NCBI GenBank assembly: GCA_012840405.1
Contig: DULM01000144.1
Location: 1-38,741, forward strand
Direction: 5' to 3'
Length of the DNA: 38,741 nucleotides
Origin: Syntrophomonadaceae bacterium
GTDB taxonomy: Bacteria; Bacillota; DSM-12270; Thermacetogeniales; Thermacetogeniaceae
How positions within the stretch are numbered: position 1 is the first letter of the stretch; each line of letters starts with the position of its first letter. The notes under the pieces are model-generated. The model was given only the letters and a program-made list of their open reading frames with translations. It was not told where the DNA came from and searched no databases. The translations under genes and the position numbers were made by a program. Of the stretch, positions 9,959 through 18,938 are shown one piece after another.

Positions 9959-10942
9959 TTGGCTGAAATGGGAGATAATGGATTTTATTATGACGGACAC
10001 CGGCTTATTTATGTTACATACAGTTTCGAAGATTATCAAACTATCTGGGGTGGCAGCCTGAGTGATTATAAAGATTTCCTGTTAGCTCGACAGCGTAAGT
10101 TCCAACAGTTACAGGAAGAACATTTTGGTGCCTGGATTGTCTTGGTCCCCTTTGACCAGGAAGATTTTTCTAACTGGGTGGAGGAAAACCCTTTACATAA
10201 ACAGTGCAGCAACCAACATGCCCGTTGGGCATTAAAGGTTGCTAGCGATCCTTCACATTTAGTAAAGATTCGCAACCGGCACCCGCTTCAGAACTACATT
10301 TTGAAAGATGAATCTCTCAAAGCAGTTCTTTTCGCTTGGTTCCTGCCTGTAATCACTCCCAATAGCTCTTCAATGCGCAAACTGAAAGAGCCTATTCCAC
10401 AGCAACTGGTCAACCAGATCAGAGAAGAACTGATCACAGGATTACTGGCACCACTTCCCCAGTTTCAGCGCTACTCAACTACCCGGGGCACTGGTGTAGC
10501 CATCCTTCCAGGGGACAGGTTTGTTCATCCGGACACCATCGACAAGATCAGGGAACATACCATAGAATCACTGCTGCAAACATGGGATAGCTGTTCACCA
10601 CACTATTTCAGCATTTCCAAACAGTACAGCTTTCCTACCTGTCCTCACTGGCATTTTCCACGGGTAGCAGTGCTCTGTTTCCCTTTGGTGGTATTGGGAA
10701 GCTCCTTTGATTGTGAAACCGTCACAATACGGATCAGCAGAGCTGATAGCAAAGATTTGCCCCTTCACACTTGGAAAAGCTATTTTCAATTCCTCAATGT
10801 GCAATTATACCCCGGAAGGGGAACCGATTTTGCCGCAGCCGGTTTTACAAAACACATCCACAACGAAATCCAGAGAGAACTGGCCTCTAAAGCAGAACTC
10901 CTTGAGTCTAAACACACTGCCTATCTGTGGCGTGTCAAATAA
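9959..10942 (+). CDS. Hypothetical protein, no family recognised
   Basis: Long ORF on the opposite strand to its neighbours. TTG start at 9959 is 8 nt after GGAGG; the ORF track's GTG start at 9950 overlaps the Shine-Dalgarno. Confidence 0.75.
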   Translation: MAEMGDNGFYYDGHRLIYVTYSFEDYQTIWGGSLSDYKDFLLARQRKFQQLQEEHFGAWIVLVPFDQEDFSNWVEENPLHKQCSNQHARWALKVASDPSHLVKIRNRHPLQNYILKDESLKAVLFAWFLPVITPNSSSMRKLKEPIPQQLVNQIREELITGLLAPLPQFQRYSTTRGTGVAILPGDRFVHPDTIDKIREHTIESLLQTWDSCSPHYFSISKQYSFPTCPHWHFPRVAVLCFPLVVLGSSFDCETVTIRISRADSKDLPLHTWKSYFQFLNVQLYPGRGTDFAAAGFTKHIHNEIQRELASKAELLESKHTAYLWRVK

Positions 10943-10994
10943 CAGTTCCTCAAAAAGTGCCTTATTTCGGCAGTTTGAAATCGCCAGGATTGAA

Positions 10995-11024
10995 ACAAAA
11001 AACCCGGCCTGTCGACCGGGTTTA
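10995..11024 (-). terminator. Rho-independent terminator between convergent genes (uppP side)
   Basis: Minus strand AAACCCGGTCGACAGGCCGGGTTTTTTG: AAACCCGG/CCGGGTTT stem with a T-run. Confidence 0.85.
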
Positions 11025-11034
11025 TATGATCCCT

Positions 11035-11829
11035 TTACATCCAGCGCATCAGTGCCACCAGCAGCACTACAGCACCTAGTAAAAAGCGGTACCAGACAAA
11101 GGGAAGAAAGTTTTTCTTTTGCACATACTTTAATAAAAAGCCAATACTTGCTGCTCCAGACAGTGCAGAAACCAGCATTCCAATCAAAAATGGAGCATCA
11201 ACCATCCCGGGGTTTGCAAGTATGTCAGGCACTTTGATCAAACCCGCCCCGAAAATGACCGGTGCTGACAGCAAAAAAGAAAAACGTGCTGCACCCTCCC
11301 GGGTAAGCCCGAAAAGAAGACCAGTGGTCATTGTGATCCCTGATCGAGAAACACCAGGGATAATAGCCAGGGCCTGGGAAATACCGATCATCAGACTTTG
11401 CCCCAGGGAAATATTATTTATATCAGTAAGTTTTTTTCCCTTTCGATCCGCCCAATAAAGTATTACACCTAGTACAATCAGCATAACCGCAATCAATATC
11501 GGATTGCGGAAAACCGTTTCCGCCTTTTCCTCCAAAAGAAGGCCCATGATAGCTCCTGGAATGGTTGCCAGTACCAGATACCAGAAAAGACGGCCTTCAA
11601 CCGTTTTCGTACCCTGAAAAGCTCCCATAATCAATTTGACCCAGTCTCTCCAGAAGTAAGCAATAACAGCTATCAGTGTTCCGATATGCAAAGCAATATC
11701 AAAGGTCAGCCCCGGATCGTGCCACTTGAAAAGCCAGGGAACTAAGACCAAGTGTGCTGAACTGGAGATGGGTAAAAACTCCCCTAAGCCCTGTACTATA
11801 CCCATCACCACTGCCTGCCAAATTGTCAC
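11035..11829 (-). CDS. uppP: Undecaprenyl-diphosphate phosphatase
   Basis: 264 aa with VVMGIVQGLGEFLPISSSAHLVLV and IIPGVSRSGITMTTGLLFGLTREGAARFSFLLS, characteristic BacA/UppP motifs. Confidence 0.97.
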   Translation of the reverse strand: MTIWQAVVMGIVQGLGEFLPISSSAHLVLVPWLFKWHDPGLTFDIALHIGTLIAVIAYFWRDWVKLIMGAFQGTKTVEGRLFWYLVLATIPGAIMGLLLEEKAETVFRNPILIAVMLIVLGVILYWADRKGKKLTDINNISLGQSLMIGISQALAIIPGVSRSGITMTTGLLFGLTREGAARFSFLLSAPVIFGAGLIKVPDILANPGMVDAPFLIGMLVSALSGAASIGFLLKYVQKKNFLPFVWYRFLLGAVVLLVALMRWM

Positions 11830-11880
11830 AAAAACTACCTCCTGTCATCTAATTGAATAATATATTTCTTATTGTAACTG

Positions 11881-12531
11881 CTAACGAATACGCCTCACAC
11901 TGCTTTTTCCCTGGTGCATTTCCATCAGATATGCAATATCTGCAGAATCGGCCAGATGCTGGTTGTGGGAAACCATAATTACCTGCCGCCCCAGTGATTG
12001 ACTGAAACCCTTGAGAAATTGCGCTAACTGTGGGGCATATTCTTCTGAAACATGCTTCCCGGGTTCATCCAGGACTGCAGGTCCACCCACTGGGGTTGGG
12101 AAGGCATGGAGCAAAGCAAGCCGTAGAGCGAGAGAGATGACATCCACAACCCCTCCCCCTCGGGCTTCCTGAGGAGCAGTCTCTACCCGGTAGTCACCAT
12201 AGTTGGAACAGACATAAAAGTCTGCCTCCGGTCGATCACGCTTCTCTTCTATTACTACCTTGAATTCCATATCAGCACCAAAGACAAACTGCAGTGCCTG
12301 AGTAACCATCAGCTCCACCTGGCGGCGGCCCTGCTCCCGGGCATGTTTTGCCGCCTCAAGCAGCAGGAGACGCACCTGTTCCAGACATTCCTCATCCTGA
12401 TGGATCTTTTCCAGCTTCTGTTTCAGAGAGGCTTCTTTTTCCAAAAGCTTGGCTTGCTCTCCCCGCTGTCTGTGGTATATCTCTTTCAGTTGTTCAAAAT
12501 TCTTTTTCAAAAGACCGATGCCGCCGCTCAC
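11881..12531 (-). CDS. C-terminal half of a split Rad50/SbcC-like ABC ATPase
   Basis: Coiled-coil region, then ABC signature-like QEARGGGVVDVISLALRLALL, Walker B-like GGPAVLDEPGKHVSEEY and H-loop VIMVSHNQHLAD. No Walker A. Start taken as the GTG at 12531, overlapping the upstream TGA (GTGA) and preceded by AAAAGGAG; the ORF track starts at 12561. Confidence 0.85.
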   Translation of the reverse strand: MSGGIGLLKKNFEQLKEIYHRQRGEQAKLLEKEASLKQKLEKIHQDEECLEQVRLLLLEAAKHAREQGRRQVELMVTQALQFVFGADMEFKVVIEEKRDRPEADFYVCSNYGDYRVETAPQEARGGGVVDVISLALRLALLHAFPTPVGGPAVLDEPGKHVSEEYAPQLAQFLKGFSQSLGRQVIMVSHNQHLADSADIAYLMEMHQGKSSVRRIR

Positions 12532-12806
12532 CGGGAACGCTCCTTTTCCAGCAGATCCCATGGAATCAGCTTCTTTGCTTCCTCCAGCAACTGATCCATC
12601 TCCTGCTTTAAGCTAGCTATTTTGTCCCCCAATTCCTCTGGTTTGACCCCATACTCAGCAGCCTTCTGGTAGAGCTTTTCCCTTTGCTGCTCCAGCAGTT
12701 CCTTCTGACTTAGAGCTCGCTCCCTCAAGTCACGGGATCTGCGCAGAGCCTCTTTCAGGTGATTGATCTGCTTTTCATACAGGGCTTGTTCTTTAGATTC
12801 TGCCAT
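12528..12806 (-). CDS. Small coiled-coil protein, candidate middle segment of the split Rad50-like ATPase
   Basis: 92 aa, highly charged heptad-like sequence (QALYEKQINHLKEALRRSRDLRERALSQKELLEQQREKLYQKAAEYG...). ATG preceded by AAGGGGGGG. Lies in the same reading frame as the upstream N-half. Confidence 0.75.
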   Translation of the reverse strand: MAESKEQALYEKQINHLKEALRRSRDLRERALSQKELLEQQREKLYQKAAEYGVKPEELGDKIASLKQEMDQLLEEAKKLIPWDLLEKERSR

Positions 12807-12818
12807 GTCTTCCCCCCC

Positions 12819-14126
12819 TTATCTATATTCATCCAGGACTCTCTCCACAGCTTCCTGATCCAGTTCTCCATAACAAACTGGACATCTTCCAATCTTCAGC
12901 AATAAACCCCTGAATCTTACCAAATACTGGTTAATATCTTGTTGATAGCGCTCTGCTGCCAGACAGGCCCCCTGGTAGGCCTTTTCTAATTCTTGCAACT
13001 CCTGTCGAATCTCCTGATAAACTGCTAACCTGCGCCCGTTATTCTCCATTTTTTCGAGATTATTTTCTACCTTTTCCAATTCTTTTGTTCGCTCTGTAAT
13101 AAACACAATTTTCTTTATATAACGGTCAATATTTTCTAGTTCTCCCTGTACCTGGCCGAGTTCCTTCCACTCGTTAAAGTACGGATCAACCTTCTGGAGA
13201 TGAGCATCAATCACTGGCACCTGTGCGGTTTCATCAATTACCTGTAAACAGCGTTCAAACTGCTGGTTGACTTGCTTTATCTCCATCTCCAGGGTAGTAA
13301 GAGATCTGTACCCATCAAAAATATTTTTCAGTTCCTGGTATTTCGCCTCAGTTTCATCAAGACCAATAATGGCAGCCAAGACCTTCTGTTTTTTTGCTAA
13401 TTCAGCCTTATTCTCCTCCCATTCACTTTTGAGTGAGGTAAGTTCTTCAATCATCTGAGAAATATTTTCTATGCGCTGAAGTAAAAGCTCAATCTGTTCG
13501 ATTCTCTTCTCCAGCTCTGGAAGGTGGTCATATGCTGTCAAGGCTTCTGTGATCTGCTCCAGTTCCTCCTGGCACCGTTTCTCCTGCTCTGACAGGCGCC
13601 TTAGATCAGTGTTCACGGAACGCTGGGCCAAATCGATAATATGGACTCCCCCTAGCTGTCCGATCACCTTGGCTCTGACTGACCCATTCTCAGCCAGCAA
13701 AAACGGTCCTTCCAATTGGGTGCCGAAATTCAATTCCACCTTGTTGTTTTCATCAATAAAAATCTTCCTGACACCGGAAGCCTGGATGATTTCAGCGGGG
13801 ATCTCATTGCCAAACCCCTCAAAAACCAGTTCTTCCTTACCAGGTTTTCGTAATAGGTACTGGTTTTTCCCTGCTGTGCTCCGGAGGCGAGTGATCAGTG
13901 TTCCATCATTCAGTTCGATAGTTACCTTACAGACCCTGGCCCCGGCTCTGATAAAACTGCTCCCCCGGGGCTCATTATAGAGAACCCACCGCAGTGCTCT
14001 CACCACAGCGGATTTGCCGTAATCTGAAGGACCGACAATAACATTCAGCCCGGGCCCGAATTCTATTTCAGTGTGTTCATGGGACTGAAAGTTGTCGATA
14101 ATAATTTTCTTGATGTTGGTCATCAC
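12819..14126 (-). CDS. N-terminal half of a split Rad50/SbcC-like ATPase, ending just after a zinc-hook-like CPVC motif
   Basis: KKIIIDNFQSHEHTEIEFGPGLNVIVGPSDYGKSAVVRALRW (Walker A GPSDYGKS), a long coiled coil, then IGRCPVCYGELDQEAVERVLDEYR*. Lacks signature, Walker B and H-loop. Confidence 0.9.
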   Translation of the reverse strand: MMTNIKKIIIDNFQSHEHTEIEFGPGLNVIVGPSDYGKSAVVRALRWVLYNEPRGSSFIRAGARVCKVTIELNDGTLITRLRSTAGKNQYLLRKPGKEELVFEGFGNEIPAEIIQASGVRKIFIDENNKVELNFGTQLEGPFLLAENGSVRAKVIGQLGGVHIIDLAQRSVNTDLRRLSEQEKRCQEELEQITEALTAYDHLPELEKRIEQIELLLQRIENISQMIEELTSLKSEWEENKAELAKKQKVLAAIIGLDETEAKYQELKNIFDGYRSLTTLEMEIKQVNQQFERCLQVIDETAQVPVIDAHLQKVDPYFNEWKELGQVQGELENIDRYIKKIVFITERTKELEKVENNLEKMENNGRRLAVYQEIRQELQELEKAYQGACLAAERYQQDINQYLVRFRGLLLKIGRCPVCYGELDQEAVERVLDEYR

Positions 14127-15115
14127 TGATCATCCCCAAGGGCAAGAGACTCCTCTGCGCGAGCAATTCTGCGCACTGCCTCCTCTATTACCATAGCTGG
14201 CAGTTTTTCTGCCTTGGCGATCTCTTCCAGCAGAACCCGTACATCTGTTCGCTGGTAATTCCCCGCTGCCTTTACCTCTGCCATATACCCTGCCAACTTC
14301 TGTTCCCGGAAAGCGGCCTCCTCTAGACGGGACCTGTCCAGGACATCCTCACCCGGTGCAGCGCTTTTAAGCTTGATCTTTTCAACAACAGGCTGGGATC
14401 CGGAGAGGTCGATAATAACTACCTGCACAGGCCTTTTCATTTCCTGCTGGTGGTTAGAGAGACGGACCAATGCCCCAGGATTGATAAAATACTTTCCATC
14501 TATCACTGTATCAGGGAACCCAAGGTGGTTATGTCCGGCCAAAGTAAAATCCGCCTCTGTATCAGAGATCTGCTCAATCAAAGTGTAAAAAGCACCTGGG
14601 AAAAGAGCCCGCTGCAGCAGCATGCCATGCACCATATGGATAGCATAATCACAGTCTTTTTTCTTTACCACATAATCCAGTCTGCGGTCCCGGCGGTCCA
14701 TCTCATAGTGATAACCCTGCCCGGTCAACTGCACCCGTAAACCTTTTTTCTCCAAATAAACAGCTTCCCTTCCCACCAGATGCACAATACCCAGTCTAGC
14801 AGCAAACCCCAGCATTGTGCGGGGTAGGGTCTCAATATTGTGCCCAAAGAGGTCATGATTGCCTGGTATAGTATATACCGGAACATTAAACTGCTGGTAG
14901 AGCTGAAGATAATCAGCGCAAACACTCAGTGCAGGGGCGGGAACATCAAAAAAATCCCCCCCATGGAGCACATAGTCCACTTCCTGTTCTTTGGCGATCT
15001 TCACAACCTCATTCAGCTTGGTGAGCAGTGTCTGAGGAAAGTTATCCTTCCTGTTTTCAGGGCTTGTGCCCCTCTTATGGTCATCTGTGAAATAAAGCAG
15101 GCGCATCCTTAACAT
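14123..15115 (-). CDS. Mre11/SbcD-like metallophosphoesterase
   Basis: LLYFTDDHKRGTSPENR, VDYVLHGGDFFDVP, VYTIPGNHDLFGH, FTLAGHNHLG: calcineurin-like phosphoesterase motifs. Overlaps the downstream ATPase gene by 4 nt (ATGA). Confidence 0.9.
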   Translation of the reverse strand: MLRMRLLYFTDDHKRGTSPENRKDNFPQTLLTKLNEVVKIAKEQEVDYVLHGGDFFDVPAPALSVCADYLQLYQQFNVPVYTIPGNHDLFGHNIETLPRTMLGFAARLGIVHLVGREAVYLEKKGLRVQLTGQGYHYEMDRRDRRLDYVVKKKDCDYAIHMVHGMLLQRALFPGAFYTLIEQISDTEADFTLAGHNHLGFPDTVIDGKYFINPGALVRLSNHQQEMKRPVQVVIIDLSGSQPVVEKIKLKSAAPGEDVLDRSRLEEAAFREQKLAGYMAEVKAAGNYQRTDVRVLLEEIAKAEKLPAMVIEEAVRRIARAEESLALGDDQ

Positions 15116-15159
15116 CTCCCATAGTCTTAACCGTGTTATATGGGGTAGCTGAAACCTTA

Positions 15160-17004
15160 TTATTCATTAACCGCTTGATAGGTGGGGCCAAAGGGCCCTT
15201 CGATCTTCTCTAATTTACCCTCTGCAGCCAGTGCTTCCAATAATGCCTGTACTTCATCCACAGTAACTGTCCGATCAAGGGCATTCTCTAACTCTGAAAG
15301 AATAAGGGTAATCTGTCCAAAGTGCAAGGGAAGATAATTGGAAATTACCCTAAACAATTCTGCATCAGTTCCACCAAAATCTCTGTCCAGTTCAGCAAAG
15401 GGATTTAATGAGCGGGGAGCCTGAGTTCTTGCACAGCGGATGCGGACAGATACGGTTCTTCCCACTATTGCTGAGGACACAAAGGCAGTACCTGAGGGCA
15501 AGTAAGGAAGCCTACCAGCCTCCTCTCCGGAAATGTCGGTTTCTTCTCTGATCACATCGATATCACTTGCTCTTACTGTACGGAAAATGATCTTGGTGTT
15601 CAGCTGAGCTGTGATGGTTTCATCCAGCAGAGCTGGCCGTTGGGTAGCCAGAATAAGAAACACCCCGTATTTTCTCCCCTCCTGGGCTACCTCCCGGAAA
15701 ATACTCCGGGCTGGGGAAACAAATTCGATCCCTTTGCGGGCAAAGTTATGAGCCTCATCGGTCACAATAACAAAAGGAGGAAATTTATCAGCAGGGGGTT
15801 CCCCCCTCTGCAGAGCATCGATATAATCCCGGCGCATCCCATACAGTTTTCTGATCAAATAGGCGCTGAAAACAGTTAACAGCCAGATAGGCCCGCGGAT
15901 CACCGTCAGCCGCCTCCGCAGAAGAGCATTTAGGATGGCAGAAATATCCTTCTGGAAAATCCCCTCCCTGTTCAAACGGTGCAGTCGCCAACTGATACCC
16001 CTCAAACTGCTAGGGTGGCCTGCCTGCCGGGCTATGTTGTCGATCTTCTTCTCAAAAGGGGAGTTTTCTCCGTAGTTCTTACGTATTTCCGCTCTGGTTT
16101 CCTCCTCTTTTTCCGCCAGCCTGATGCAGTAATCGAGTTTTTGGGCAAATGATATAAATGAGTCCTTTGGTTGGTGGATAGCCTTCAGGGCATTATCCAT
16201 CCCTTCTGTAAAATTACCCCCGGCAGCCCTTAGGAGAGAGGCAAGATCATCGCTGGTCAGGTCCTCAAAATTGACACCTGTCTCCCGGCCCACTGTCAAA
16301 ATTTCCGTATTGCTGGCATATTTTTTAGCTATCCCCTCATCCATACCTTCAAAAGGGGTGTTAAAACTCATTTCATAATGGGGATCAAAGATCAGGGTGG
16401 GAATTCTTTTATCCATCAGTTCCTCCAAGATCACCCTCATCCCGAAGGACTTGCCTGAACCGGACCCCCCGAAAATCCCGATATGGGGGTATTCCTGCAT
16501 AGCCTTGTGGTCAAAGACAAAGGGCACACCCTTCTGGGGGAGTATGCCTTCCCCTTTTTTATAGAGAGGAGCGAGATTTTTCAATTGATCAGGCAGGGTC
16601 CCCTGCATATCCTCTGTTCCCAAGATCACACCCAGCACTAAACCACTGTCCGGTTCACAAGGGAGCAGTAGGTCAGCCACCTCAGCAAAGGAGGGAAGAT
16701 GGACAGCAGCACCAACAGCCACAGGGTACGGAATATCAGTCAGGATCCTTACCTTGGCTAGGTGAATGGTTTCCTCACCTAGGCGAAAACCCACCTGTTC
16801 CAATCCATTCCAAACAGCTGGATCGATTAGAGGGCTCTGTTCCATGGTTAGAGGAAGAAATCTATTGAAAGATTTGGTCTCCACCACTTCTCCCCTAAGG
16901 TTTAATTCAGGGTCATCGATGACCAGGATCTCCCCGATCCTGAACTTGCGCTCCCTTGATGCTATATAAACAAACTGCTGGGTAGTCACACCAACAACCT
17001 GCAT
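15160..17004 (-). CDS. herA: HerA-like DNA-translocating ATPase
   Basis: 614 aa. Walker A HIGIFGGSGSGKSFGMRVILEEL, Walker B FVIVTDEAHNFA, LILATQRPALLDETITAQLNTKIIFRT, and an N-terminal beta-rich region compatible with a HAS-barrel. Confidence 0.9.
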   Translation of the reverse strand: MQVVGVTTQQFVYIASRERKFRIGEILVIDDPELNLRGEVVETKSFNRFLPLTMEQSPLIDPAVWNGLEQVGFRLGEETIHLAKVRILTDIPYPVAVGAAVHLPSFAEVADLLLPCEPDSGLVLGVILGTEDMQGTLPDQLKNLAPLYKKGEGILPQKGVPFVFDHKAMQEYPHIGIFGGSGSGKSFGMRVILEELMDKRIPTLIFDPHYEMSFNTPFEGMDEGIAKKYASNTEILTVGRETGVNFEDLTSDDLASLLRAAGGNFTEGMDNALKAIHQPKDSFISFAQKLDYCIRLAEKEEETRAEIRKNYGENSPFEKKIDNIARQAGHPSSLRGISWRLHRLNREGIFQKDISAILNALLRRRLTVIRGPIWLLTVFSAYLIRKLYGMRRDYIDALQRGEPPADKFPPFVIVTDEAHNFARKGIEFVSPARSIFREVAQEGRKYGVFLILATQRPALLDETITAQLNTKIIFRTVRASDIDVIREETDISGEEAGRLPYLPSGTAFVSSAIVGRTVSVRIRCARTQAPRSLNPFAELDRDFGGTDAELFRVISNYLPLHFGQITLILSELENALDRTVTVDEVQALLEALAAEGKLEKIEGPFGPTYQAVNE

Positions 17005-17025
17005 GAAATCTCCTCCCCTTCACAA

Positions 17026-18024
17026 CTAAAGCTCTCTGTTTGCCCTGAGGGGTCTTAAAAACATCTCAACCATAGCCGGATCTAAACAGGCAGCGATCAT
17101 AGCCTCTACCTGTTCCCTGCTCAGTCGCACCTCAGCATCTACCACATCAAGCCAAAGAGGGATACCCCTTCCGTGGGCTGGGGTTATACTGTATAAAAAG
17201 TTGAGAGCCGGCACAAGCTCTCTCTCCTGCTCCATCAAATAGTCAACAGCCACCACCTGAGGGTGTCCGGCAAAACGGACGTAGAGGCGCCCCTTTTCTC
17301 CCCTGGTCCTCTCCCGCAGTTGGTACACTTCCCCGGGCTGCAGCACCCCGAACAAAATCTCCCGGTCACCCATCACACCATGACAAAGGGGATCCCCATC
17401 AAAACCAAGGATTTTCATCAGTGAACAACTGGCGATCTCCTCTGTCACCCCCAGCAATATAACATCCTCTCTGAGGGCTGCAGCTTTCAGTTCACTCCAA
17501 ATATCTGGAGCATGCTCTTTCAACCGGTCAAAACCGCCATCCAGGAGCAAAAGACGGGGCTTTAAGGACACTGCCTGCAAGGCCACCTTTGTTTCAATTT
17601 GAGCTAATATCCCCCAGCGCAGGTGAGCCATTACCTCCTCCGGGCTTTTACCTCCTGTCAGGTATTTATCTATGATCTGCTGGTATCTGGGTAGGAGAGG
17701 TGAAAAGATCTCCTGCTCCCAGATCCTTTTATGATCACCGCCAGCACTGCTTGCATAAGCAAGGGCACGCAAAAAAGTTAGCAGGTAAGGATAACTAGCC
17801 CCATAAGTAACCAGTGACCCATCAACCCCTACCAGTGGTCTTCCCTGAAAAAAAGAAGAGATCTCCCTAACGGAAAGTCGACTCAGGGGGGTGAATACCC
17901 CTTTCTGCTCTGCCCGCCGTCTTCTCTCTCTGTTGCTTCCTCCCACTTTTGAGCGCTTTTCTAAATAAGTGTTCAAGCCTTTGAGTTCATCAAGCAGTTT
18001 GTCCTCAGGGAGCAAACAGTTCAC
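17026..18024 (-). CDS. nurA: NurA-domain nuclease
   Basis: FFQGRPLVGVDGSLVTYGASYPYLLTFLRALAYAS (conserved DGS) and LLLLDGGFDRLKEHAP. Adjacent to herA. Exact start uncertain (GTG 18024 or TTG 18015). Confidence 0.85.
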   Translation of the reverse strand: MNCLLPEDKLLDELKGLNTYLEKRSKVGGSNRERRRRAEQKGVFTPLSRLSVREISSFFQGRPLVGVDGSLVTYGASYPYLLTFLRALAYASSAGGDHKRIWEQEIFSPLLPRYQQIIDKYLTGGKSPEEVMAHLRWGILAQIETKVALQAVSLKPRLLLLDGGFDRLKEHAPDIWSELKAAALREDVILLGVTEEIASCSLMKILGFDGDPLCHGVMGDREILFGVLQPGEVYQLRERTRGEKGRLYVRFAGHPQVVAVDYLMEQERELVPALNFLYSITPAHGRGIPLWLDVVDAEVRLSREQVEAMIAACLDPAMVEMFLRPLRANREL

Positions 18025-18130
18025 CCCTATCCAGGATCGATCAATCCATTAGAGATCCAATAGTGCTTAAATTCTCCTTTAATAAAAAAAAACCTCCCCA
18101 CTACAGAAAATTGACTGGCCTCACAGACCA

Positions 18131-18853
18131 TTAAAATGTCAGATTATAGAAAAAGGCTAATAAGGTCATAACCGTATTCCACATGCTGTGTGCTACAATG
18201 GCAGGATAAATAGATGCCGATTTCTCGCAGAAGAGGGCTAAACAGGCACCCCCCAGTGCCAGCGGGAAAAACCTGACCAGATCAAGATGCATTGCCCCGA
18301 AAAGGCTGGCGGAAAGAACTATCCCGCCGACAATACCAAATCTAAAACGCAGAACAGGATAAATGAACCCCCGGAACAGCATCTCCTCACTCAGAGGCGC
18401 TAGAACACCTACCAGCAACAAAAGCAAGAGAATCTGCCTCCCGTCCTGGGTATTGAGGATCAGTTCAGCAATCGGTTGAGGTTGAGGAGGCTGAGGGAAG
18501 AGCGAAATAATGAGGGACATAACCACTGTGACCAGCAGTAAAAGTGCCATTCCTCCGCAAATTCCATATACAAACAGGCTGTTCCTGCTGCACCTCTTAA
18601 GCCCCACTGCAGCCAGGGGAGCTTTGTGCAGAAAGACCAAAATAAAAATAAGCAATATAATCAAAATGTGCTGCAGGAAACCTGCTGTAATTAAAAAAGC
18701 AGCCTCAAAGCTACCTATAGTTGGAAACAGCGAGAGCACCCTATTCACCAGCGGGTACCCATAAAGACCGAACAAAACACTATAAACAAAAATCGAAACC
18801 AAGATAACAGCACAATCAATCAACCCCCAGCGGGGCCGCTGGCGCAGATACAA
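18131..18853 (-). CDS. CPBP family intramembrane metalloprotease (CAAX/Abi)
   Basis: Multiple TM segments with LSEEMLFRGFIYPVLRFRFG and ASLFGAMHL, typical CPBP motifs. Confidence 0.9.
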   Translation of the reverse strand: MYLRQRPRWGLIDCAVILVSIFVYSVLFGLYGYPLVNRVLSLFPTIGSFEAAFLITAGFLQHILIILLIFILVFLHKAPLAAVGLKRCSRNSLFVYGICGGMALLLLVTVVMSLIISLFPQPPQPQPIAELILNTQDGRQILLLLLLVGVLAPLSEEMLFRGFIYPVLRFRFGIVGGIVLSASLFGAMHLDLVRFFPLALGGACLALFCEKSASIYPAIVAHSMWNTVMTLLAFFYNLTF

Positions 18854-18910
18854 AATTACTCCTCCTTATTCAAACCCTGGCACGGGGCGCTTGTTCGCGC
18901 TTTCGGTCAT

Positions 18911-18938
18911 CCTGTCCCCCTAATCGCGGGGACAGTCC
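18911..18938. repeat. REP-like palindrome flanking repeat copy A
   Basis: CTGTCCCC - CTAATCGC - GGGGACAG, a perfect 8-bp inverted repeat. Confidence 0.7.

Noticed and set aside
12528-12561. 34-nt overlap between the coiled-coil ORF and the C-half ATPase ORF
   Set aside because: It comes from choosing the upstream ATG at 12561; the GTG at 12531 with a good Shine-Dalgarno reduces it to a normal GTGA coupling.
11881-18024. Interpretation as a known HerA defence module (Sir2-HerA or DUF4297-HerA)
   Set aside because: No Sir2 or DUF4297 ORF is present; the partners are NurA, Mre11-like and Rad50-like. The surrounding genes are housekeeping, not an obvious defence island.
18476-18500. GAG-rich repeat (GAGGTTGAGGAGGCTGAGG) as a TRAP site
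   Set aside because: It is on the plus strand, antisense to the CPBP protease coding sequence, so it would not be in the gene's transcript.
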